DNA from: Bacteroidales bacterium UBA1733
GTDB taxonomy: Bacteria; Bacteroidota; Bacteroidia; Bacteroidales; UBA3663
Assembly: GCA_002315795.1 (NCBI GenBank)
Contig: DCIF01000094.1
Location: 1 to 10,295 of the forward strand
Length of the DNA stretch: 10,295 bases
Direction of reading: 5' to 3'
Every line of letters begins with the position of its first letter. Position 1 is the stretch's first letter. A program made the translations under genes and the position numbers. A model generated the notes under the pieces. That model did not search any database, was not told the origin of the DNA, and worked only from the letters and a program-made list of their open reading frames with translations. Below are positions 1 to 4,651 of the stretch, in pieces.

Positions 1-391
1 GCTGAGTCGAAGCAGGGGTGAGGCTTAACTTCGGCAGATGCAATAGATGCCCGAATAGCATAAACAATCCAACCAGAATCAGTACAGGACCAATAACCAA
101 CTCACCCCATTCGCTGACGAATTGTTGCACTTCAAAGGTGTCCGCTCCTTTCCTTATTATGTATATAAACACAGCACCCAGAATGGTATAGGCAAAGGCG
201 CGTCCAAGTGTGTACATCAATCCCTGAAGAAACACCTTCCGACGGCTCTCAATATTTCTGCTGATATACCCCACTGCCGTTATGTTTGTGGCAAGCGGAC
301 AGGGCGAAATGGCAGTCAGCAAACCCAGTATGAATGCCATTAGCACAGGGACGTTTGTGCTGTCGAGCAACATGTTCAGATATTCGGTCAT
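1..391 (-). CDS. arsG: ArsG-like CcdA/DsbD-family membrane permease (partial, runs off left edge)
   Basis: The first 130 residues of a polytopic membrane protein are present; the C-terminal part lies beyond base 1. Hydrophobic segments cover roughly residues 15-35, 58-80 and 98-118. The first contains a Ser-Pro-Cys-Pro motif (Cys31), the position of the redox cysteine in CcdA/DsbD-type transporters, followed by an AVGYISR stretch typical of the ArsG branch. From memory of the family, ArsG in arsEFG operons exports aromatic amino-arsenicals. Two thioredoxin-like genes and an arsR lie directly upstream; the gap to arsF is 18 nt, so the genes are probably cotranscribed. No second cysteine occurs in the visible part. 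The alternative is a general CcdA-type thiol-disulfide transporter. The membrane family is clear; the arsenical substrate is inferred from the operon. Confidence 0.7.
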   Translation of the reverse strand, partial: MTEYLNMLLDSTNVPVLMAFILGLLTAISPCPLATNITAVGYISRNIESRRKVFLQGLMYTLGRAFAYTILGAVFIYIIRKGADTFEVQQFVSEWGELVIGPVLILVGLFMLFGHLLHLPKLSLTPASTQ

Positions 392-409
392 AGTCAATCA
401 CTTAAGCGT

Positions 410-790
410 TTATCTTAGCAGATCTTCAATCTCCTTTTTCAGTTGTTTCTTGAATTCCTTTGGTTGGTTCTTTGCGTACTTGAATCCCATCTGAGTGAGG
501 TTCACGCGCTCCTTGCCCTTAACAACAAAGAGCGACGAGTAGGTCACCTTATAATCCTTGGCAACTGCTTTGCCCTCATCAGTAGAAAAGTCAGTAACCG
601 TGAACTTGATTTTGCCGTCCTTCAACTCCCTGGCAAAACTCTCTTTGATCACCTCCTGAGCATATTTCTCAATGCTACGACACGTCACACACCTCTGTTT
701 GCCGTGGAAATACTTCACTTCAACTGTCTGTGCCATCACACAAACAGAACATACCACCAGCAGAATGATGACTGATATAAACTTCTTCAT
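410..790 (-). CDS. arsF: ArsF-like exported thioredoxin-fold protein (nitroreductase subunit ArsF family)
   Basis: This 126-residue protein starts with a signal peptide: Lys2-Lys3, a hydrophobic core at residues 4-18, and a plausible cleavage site after VMA at residue 20. The mature part opens with a beta strand and the motif FHGKQRCVTCR, giving a CxxC at Cys34/Cys37, as expected for a thioredoxin-fold redox protein. The loop that usually holds the cis-proline reads YSSLFVV, with Ser where Pro is expected. Lys-rich helices close the C terminus. The start is 4 nt after the arsE stop, which suggests translational coupling. As I recall the family, ArsF acts with ArsE in reducing nitro groups of aromatic arsenicals. 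The product could instead be a periplasmic thiol partner of the CcdA-like protein encoded next. The fold call is firm; the substrate is inferred. Confidence 0.72.
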   Translation of the reverse strand: MKKFISVIILLVVCSVCVMAQTVEVKYFHGKQRCVTCRSIEKYAQEVIKESFARELKDGKIKFTVTDFSTDEGKAVAKDYKVTYSSLFVVKGKERVNLTQMGFKYAKNQPKEFKKQLKKEIEDLLR

Positions 791-794
791 ACTC

Positions 795-1025
795 CTATTT
801 TAGTAGTGAATAAATCTCTGCCTCATTCTTTTGACCACGAGCTACAACCTCGCCATCAACTACCAGCGCTGGAAGCGACATCACGTTATACTGCATCACC
901 TCCATGATGTCGTCCACCTTCTCCACAGTGGCATCAATCTGATTGTCCTTAACTACCTTCTCCACCAGCGAGAAGAACTTCTGATTGCAAGCACATTGGC
1001 TTACCAAAACTTTAATCTGTTTCAT
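795..1025 (-). CDS. arsE: ArsE-like small thioredoxin-fold protein with a CxC motif
   Basis: This 76-residue protein has no signal peptide, so it should be cytosolic. It has the minimal thioredoxin/glutaredoxin layout: strand IKVLVSQ, cysteine motif CAC (Cys11, Cys13), a helix to about residue 27, a strand around 32-36, a helix around 38-47, and a SLPALVVDGEVV segment with the expected cis-proline at Pro52. Length fits the small thioredoxin-like (redox-active disulfide protein 2) group. The cysteines are separated by one residue rather than two. The gene lies between arsR and arsF in the order expected for an arsEFG-type operon. From recalled work on that operon, ArsE is one of two nitroreductase subunits. 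A cytosolic electron donor for the membrane protein encoded downstream is an alternative role. Confidence 0.68.
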   Translation of the reverse strand: MKQIKVLVSQCACNQKFFSLVEKVVKDNQIDATVEKVDDIMEVMQYNVMSLPALVVDGEVVARGQKNEAEIYSLLK

Positions 1026-1046
1026 GACATATAATACTGTTTACAA

Positions 1047-1062
1047 TTCGCAGAACAACGAA
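1047..1062. promoter_or_regulatory. Putative ArsR operator O3 in the arsR-arsE gap
   Basis: TTCGCA, a 4-nt spacer and AACGAA form an imperfect palindrome. It matches the two sites at the arsR promoter in arm length and spacer length. It lies 22 nt upstream of the arsE start. No -7 element of the TAnnTTTG type is visible beside it, so it could act on a weak promoter, as a roadblock, or be fortuitous. Confidence 0.4.
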
Positions 1063-1076
1063 CATCGATTGACTAA

Positions 1077-1106
1077 TAAAACCCTCGAAGACAAACCAAC
1101 GAGGGT
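1077..1106 (-). terminator. Hairpin with T-tract after arsR (possible leaky terminator)
   Basis: On the minus strand, ACCCTCG (1106-1100) pairs perfectly with CGAGGGT (1087-1081) across a 12-nt loop and runs into TTTTATTAG. It starts 25 nt past the arsR stop and precedes arsE. The long loop and short T-run suggest partial rather than full termination, or a processing or stability element separating arsR from arsEFG. Confidence 0.45.
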
Positions 1107-1130
1107 AGTTACTTTATACAAGTACGTATG

Positions 1131-1460
1131 CTACTGACAGCAACCGTCCTTCTTCTCGCAGAGCTGTTGCGCAAAGAATTCCCCAAACAACTGCTGGGCA
1201 TACTCCCAGTTCTCCCGATTGATACAATACTTCACCTTAGGCGTCTCAATCTCACCCTGTATCAATCCAACCTCCTTCAGAGCTGTCAGATGCTGACTAA
1301 CAGTCGCTTTAGCAATAGGCAACTCCTCATGAATATCCCCGAAATAACACGTCTCCTGCTTAGCCAGGAACTTCATGATAGCAATACGCGCCGGATGCCC
1401 CAATGCCTTAGCAATAGCCGCCAAAGTCTCCGTCTTTATACAATATTTCTTTTCTGCCAT
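1131..1460 (-). CDS. arsR: ArsR/SmtB-family transcriptional repressor
   Basis: This 109-residue winged-helix protein should repress the operon and release DNA on binding a thiol-reactive metalloid. Residues 14-32 contain the [13 protein letters not shown] helix typical of ArsR; residues 48-66 ([19 protein letters not shown]) are the recognition helix region; the wing lies near residues 68-80. The classical CxC metal site of the ELCVCDL type is absent: the equivalent stretch is ETCYFGDI with one cysteine (Cys38). Other cysteines are Cys7, Cys79, Cys101 and the vicinal pair Cys107-Cys108 near the C terminus. The start at 1460 was chosen because an in-frame upstream ATG at 1520 would place the promoter -7 box inside the gene. 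The predicted leader is only about 20 nt. The family is certain; the exact inducer is not. Confidence 0.88.
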   Translation of the reverse strand: MAEKKYCIKTETLAAIAKALGHPARIAIMKFLAKQETCYFGDIHEELPIAKATVSQHLTALKEVGLIQGEIETPKVKYCINRENWEYAQQLFGEFFAQQLCEKKDGCCQ

Positions 1461-1481
1461 ATACGTTTTGATATAATTTCC

Positions 1482-1497
1482 TTCGCAAAGGTACGAA
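1482..1497. promoter_or_regulatory. Putative ArsR operator O1 over the -7 box
   Basis: TTCGCA-N4-TACGAA overlaps the whole -7 element at 1486-1493, so a bound dimer would block polymerase. Its centre is 42 bp, four helical turns, from operator O2. One arm is shared with O2 and the other with O3. Autoregulation is inferred from position. Confidence 0.55.
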
Positions 1498-1517
1498 CAA
1501 CATCTGAATCCACCAAA
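1486..1517 (-). promoter_or_regulatory. Promoter of the arsR-arsEFG operon (Bacteroidetes type)
   Basis: A -7 element TACCTTTG (1493-1486) matches the TAnnTTTG consensus, and a -33 element TTTG (1517-1514) lies 20 nt upstream. Transcription should start near 1480. Confidence 0.65.
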
Positions 1518-1523
1518 CAATTA

Positions 1524-1539
1524 TTCGTACATTTACGAA
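1524..1539. promoter_or_regulatory. Putative ArsR operator O2 upstream of the -33 box
   Basis: TTCGTA-CATT-TACGAA is a perfect 6-bp dyad with a 4-nt spacer, just upstream of the -33 element of the arsR promoter. It is the best copy of the repeated palindrome. Its spacing from O1 would put two dimers on the same face of the helix. Confidence 0.55.
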
Positions 1540-2033
1540 CATTTAACAAATAAACACTACATTGAAAGCTTTTTGATAGCTTAAATTATCGACAAGCAAC
1601 ATACACACTACAATGCCTCAACACTCAACACTGACGTGTATGTACCAACATTTACATTAACACGTTTGGCATGATGTTACCTTATTCATTTTATCTCAAT
1701 TTAGCAAGATAGTCCGAAAAACTTCAAGAATTTCGGACAAAACAGTGCTTTTTACAACCGAAATGACATATAAAGCATCCAATACCCCTCCCATTATATT
1801 GAGAATGAACAACAATATATGCAACTATGGAAAATGACAGACAATGAAAATTTGAATAACCTGCTCACACTCGGCATAATCAAAGCAAGTCTTTGCTTCT
1901 GCACAGAAGTTAAATTCCATAAACGATTAGACAAATGGATGATGTATGGTTCGGATTACTATGTTAACTGTTACCCGTTAACTGGCTGTGCAAGATAAAG
2001 TTATTAGTTCCTAAAGTCATGAAAGGTTGCTAT
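1540..2033. other. Intergenic stretch without a recognisable gene
   Basis: About 490 A/T-rich bases separate the arsR promoter from the 3' end of the ribonuclease Z gene. I see no tRNA, no insertion sequence ends and no coding region with recognisable protein features. A 54-codon open frame at 1834-1998 (plus strand) is too short and composition-neutral to call. The stretch holds a clean inverted repeat at 1712-1738, an imperfect dyad at 1634-1665 and a direct repeat of GTTAACTG (1963-1970 and 1977-1984). It could carry an unannotated small RNA, regulatory DNA or decayed sequence. Confidence 0.5.
1712..1738. repeat. Perfect 8-bp inverted repeat, 11-nt spacer
   Basis: GTCCGAAA (1712-1719) and TTTCGGAC (1731-1738) form a perfect dyad. 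Neither strand has a T-tract right after it, so it does not read as an intrinsic terminator. It may be a protein-binding site or an RNA hairpin. Its geometry equals that of the repeat at 4510-4536. Confidence 0.6.
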
Positions 2034-2060
2034 GGCTCTCGATGCTATACATCGAGAACC
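2034..2060 (-). other. Strong stem-loop spanning the ribonuclease Z stop codon
   Basis: In the minus-strand RNA, GGUUCUCGAUG (2060-2050) pairs with CAUCGAGAGCC (2044-2034) across the 5-nt loop UAUAG, with one G-U wobble. The loop contains the UAG stop codon. No U-tract follows, so this may be a 3'-end stabilising hairpin or a weak or factor-dependent terminator rather than a classical intrinsic one. Confidence 0.5.
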
Positions 2061-2971
2061 AACTGCTCTTTCGCCAATACCGTATTCGGGAAGACCGCCT
2101 GAGCCTCAGCCAGTAACCCCTGTTCCATCTCGCTGGTCACGAACTGGGCAGAATAATGGCCGATGACGAGTTTCTTGGCTTCAGCTTTCTGAGCAATGGT
2201 AGCGGCCTGTTGAGCGGTGGAGTGGCCTCTCTGACGCGCTTTTACGGCATCTTCCTGACCGTAGGTGGCCTCGTGATAAAGAAGGTCACAATGACGGATG
2301 ATGGGCACTATGCTCTCTGCATAGATAGTATCCGAACAGAAAGCATAACTCTTGCTGGGAGTCGGTTCTGAGGTCAGCAGTTCATTCGGCACCACCTTAC
2401 CAGACTCCGGATCGGTCCAGTCATTGCCTTTCTTGATGCCCTGATAATAGGCAAATGGAATACCGAGTTCCTCACAACGGTCGATCAGCAGATGACGGTC
2501 ACGAGGCTTCTCCTGAAACAGGAACCCGGCAGCAGGCACACGATGGTGCAGCGGAATGGTGCGTATCAGGAGCGACTTATCCTCAAAGATCACCTCACTC
2601 TTATAGGGGTCGAAGGGCTGGAAGGTGACCGTCATCGAGAGGTCAGGGCAGAAGAAATCGAACAACGGACGGAAGACTTTCTCTGCATCGGGTTGCGCAT
2701 GAATCACGATCTCTCCGGTCCGCTGCCCGAGGCCTAAGCTACTGATCAGTCCCACCAGGCCCAGACAATGGTCACCATGCAGGTGACTGAGCAGAATATG
2801 CCCAATCTTTCCTACAGCAATATGGTTACGGCACAAGCCCACCTGCACACCCTCTCCACAATCAACCAAGAACAGGTTGCCACGAAAGTTGACAACCTGA
2901 CTTGTAGGTGAGTGGCGCAAGGTCGGTTTAGCCGATCCGCAGCCTAATATGGTGACGTTGAAACAGTCCAT
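2045..2971 (-). CDS. rnz: Ribonuclease Z (tRNA 3'-processing endonuclease)
   Basis: This zinc-dependent metallo-beta-lactamase-fold nuclease, 308 residues (usual for short-form RNase Z), cuts 3' trailers off precursor tRNAs in the cytoplasm. The N terminus has the expected LGCGSAKPT and PTSQVV segments, then VDCGEG at 36-41. The metal motif HLHGDH covers His63, His65, Asp67 and His68. Further metal or catalytic candidates are His142/His143 in the PLHHRVP segment, Asp214 in FCSDT, His233 in HEATYG and His272 in GHYSAQF; GHSTA at 249-253 is also family-typical. The ATG shares one base with the stop codon of the upstream CoA-transferase gene (TAATG), implying translational coupling. No separate promoter is seen. 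Identification is firm. Confidence 0.95.
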   Translation of the reverse strand: MDCFNVTILGCGSAKPTLRHSPTSQVVNFRGNLFLVDCGEGVQVGLCRNHIAVGKIGHILLSHLHGDHCLGLVGLISSLGLGQRTGEIVIHAQPDAEKVFRPLFDFFCPDLSMTVTFQPFDPYKSEVIFEDKSLLIRTIPLHHRVPAAGFLFQEKPRDRHLLIDRCEELGIPFAYYQGIKKGNDWTDPESGKVVPNELLTSEPTPSKSYAFCSDTIYAESIVPIIRHCDLLYHEATYGQEDAVKARQRGHSTAQQAATIAQKAEAKKLVIGHYSAQFVTSEMEQGLLAEAQAVFPNTVLAKEQLVLDV

Positions 2972-4461
2972 TAAAATTTAGCATTGTGCATATCTCCTGT
3001 CTCAGAGAATGCCAAGTGCATAGCGAAGGCCTTGCTGAGAGTGTGTGGTGTGTGCAGACCCTTGCCTTCGGCCAGACGAAGATAGTCCCAAAGGAGCTCC
3101 TTGTAGTCAGGATGAGCACAGTTCTCAATGATGAGACGTGCGCGCTGAGAAGGCGACTTTCCACGGAGGTCGGCTACACCCTGTTCGGTTACCAGCACAC
3201 GTACCGAGTGCTCAGAAGAGTCGGTATGAGTGACCATTGGCACGATGCTCGAGATCAGGCCGCCCTTGGCCATAGATGGAGTGGTGAAGATGCTGATAAA
3301 CGCGTTACGCGCGAAGTCGGCCGAACCACCAATGCCATTCATCATCTTGGTACCAAGCACATGAGTTGAGTTGACATTGCCGAAGATATCGGCCTCAAGA
3401 GCGGTATTTAAGGCGATGATACCCAGTCGGCGGATACACTCAGGGTGGTTGGTAATCTCCTGTGGACGCAGCAAGACACGCTTGCCGAAGACATCCATAT
3501 TCTGATACATCACCTCCAGTGCATCATCGGTCAACGAGAGCGAAGAACCGGTCACATAGTTACAACGGCCCTTGAGCATAAGGTCGATGACCGAGTTCTG
3601 GATTACCTCAGTAAACATCGAGAAAGCAGGCACATCAGGATTATCGCCCAGAGCACCGATTACGGCATTGGCAATGTTGCCCACACCACTCTGCAATGGC
3701 AGGAACTCCTTCGGGATGCCGCCACGCTTCAGTTCAGAAACCAGGAAGTTAGAGACATGAGCACCAATGGCACGTGTATCGTCATCGAGAGGTTTGAAGC
3801 CGGTCTGATTATCGGTCAGATTGGTCTCCACAATACCGAGGACCTTCTTTGGGTCAACAGGGCAATAGGTAGTACCGATACGATCGCCTGGGCTGGTGAT
3901 CATGAAAGGCTTACGATAAGGTGGCATCTCAGGCAGATAGATATCGTGCATGCCGTTGAGCTTGCCTGTGTGAGCCGCATTCAGCTCAATAAGTACGTGC
4001 TTAGCCTTAGCTACCAGCGTCGGACTGATACCCACCGAGGTTGAGAGCACAATGTTACCATCATCCAAAATCTCCGAAGCCTCAACAATAGCAATATCAA
4101 TATCGCCCAGGAAACCATAGGCCACATCCTGACCTATCATCGAAAGATGACAGTCAAAATACTGCACCTCGCCCGTGTTGATGGCTCCACGCATATCCGA
4201 ATTGCTCTGGAAAGGCGTGCGGAACTTCACCGCCTTAGCCTTGGCCATCATCGTATCAATCTGAGGGCCTGTAGCACCACCCGTGACCAGACCTACCTTA
4301 AACTCGCGACCTGCAGCATGCTCCTCTTCGGCATACTGAGCCAAAGCAGCCGGAATCACCTTAGGAGTACCTACTGAAGAGAAACCACCGATACCTACTA
4401 CATCACCATTTTTAAAAAGACGTGCTGCCTCTTCGGCAGTAAAACGTGGATAAGCAACCAT
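2971..4461 (-). CDS. Acetyl-CoA hydrolase/transferase family protein (likely succinate CoA-transferase)
   Basis: This 496-residue class I CoA-transferase most likely moves CoA between acetyl-CoA or propionyl-CoA and succinate or acetate, a step in acetate, succinate and propionate fermentation in the cytoplasm. The N-terminal half has a glycine-rich GIGGFSSVGTPK segment at 23-34. The C-terminal half has LQSGVGNIANAV at 256-267, the active-site glutamate candidate Glu285 in FTEVIQ, and the glycine-rich NGIGGSADFARNA segment at 375-387. Length and these motifs fit the succinate CoA-transferase group (YgfH/Cat1/AarC-like) rather than two-subunit enzymes. It is first in a two-gene unit with rnz, which starts on its stop codon. 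Promoter elements lie 53-84 bp upstream. The family is firm; the exact acyl partners cannot be read from sequence alone. Confidence 0.9.
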   Translation of the reverse strand: MVAYPRFTAEEAARLFKNGDVVGIGGFSSVGTPKVIPAALAQYAEEEHAAGREFKVGLVTGGATGPQIDTMMAKAKAVKFRTPFQSNSDMRGAINTGEVQYFDCHLSMIGQDVAYGFLGDIDIAIVEASEILDDGNIVLSTSVGISPTLVAKAKHVLIELNAAHTGKLNGMHDIYLPEMPPYRKPFMITSPGDRIGTTYCPVDPKKVLGIVETNLTDNQTGFKPLDDDTRAIGAHVSNFLVSELKRGGIPKEFLPLQSGVGNIANAVIGALGDNPDVPAFSMFTEVIQNSVIDLMLKGRCNYVTGSSLSLTDDALEVMYQNMDVFGKRVLLRPQEITNHPECIRRLGIIALNTALEADIFGNVNSTHVLGTKMMNGIGGSADFARNAFISIFTTPSMAKGGLISSIVPMVTHTDSSEHSVRVLVTEQGVADLRGKSPSQRARLIIENCAHPDYKELLWDYLRLAEGKGLHTPHTLSKAFAMHLAFSETGDMHNAKF

Positions 4462-4509
4462 ATACTAAAAAATAAAATAAAAAATGCAGAAAGAATAATT
4501 AAAAATGCA

Positions 4510-4536
4510 GTCGCAAAGATAAACATTTTTTGCGAC
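4510..4536. repeat. Perfect inverted repeat over the CoA-transferase promoter -7 box
   Basis: GTCGCAAA (4510-4517) and TTTGCGAC (4529-4536) form a perfect 8-bp dyad with an 11-nt spacer. One arm overlaps the -7 element TATCTTTG. The position suits an operator, though the dyad could arise by chance in A/T-rich promoter DNA. Confidence 0.45.
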
Positions 4537-4545
4537 AGCAACAAA
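4514..4545 (-). promoter_or_regulatory. Promoter of the CoA-transferase-rnz unit
   Basis: The -7 element TATCTTTG (4521-4514) matches the Bacteroidetes consensus TAnnTTTG. TTTG (4545-4542) lies 20 nt upstream at the -33 position, the same spacing as at the arsR promoter. Transcription should begin near 4507, giving a leader of about 45 nt. The -33 element lies within the terminator T-tract of the upstream htrA gene. Confidence 0.65.
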
Positions 4546-4580
4546 AAAAATGCAGAAAAGCTTACGTTTTTCTGCATTTT
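4543..4580 (-). terminator. Intrinsic terminator of htrA
   Basis: In the minus-strand direction, AAAATGCAGAAAA (4580-4568) pairs with TTTTCTGCATTTT (4559-4547) across an 8-nt loop and leads into eight Ts (4550-4543). It lies about 70 nt past the htrA stop. The stem has a TGCAG core and A/T flanks; on the plus strand only four Ts follow, so termination should be mainly in the htrA direction. Confidence 0.75.
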
Positions 4581-4651
4581 CTAAGAGTATTTGTAATTTT
4601 TATGCTATACTTTTATAATAAATTCTAATCACTTACTTACTATTCGATTGC

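Noticed and set aside
1461..1520. Upstream in-frame ATG that would lengthen ArsR by 20 residues
   Set aside because: The extension would cover the -7 box and the O1 operator, and its residues do not resemble an ArsR N terminus.
1634..1665. Imperfect dyad ACGTGT/ACACGT with inner TGTA/TACA
   Set aside because: The arms are interrupted unevenly, and it is next to no promoter or gene end; it is likely fortuitous in A/T-rich DNA.
1834..1998. 54-codon open frame on the plus strand in the intergenic stretch
   Set aside because: It is short, has no recognisable motif, no clear promoter or ribosome binding context and no neighbours in its direction. A conservation search would be needed to revive it.
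3445..4044. 199-codon open frame opposite the CoA-transferase gene
   Set aside because: It is antisense to a well-recognised gene, and its protein has no recognisable domain; it follows from the codon usage of the real gene.
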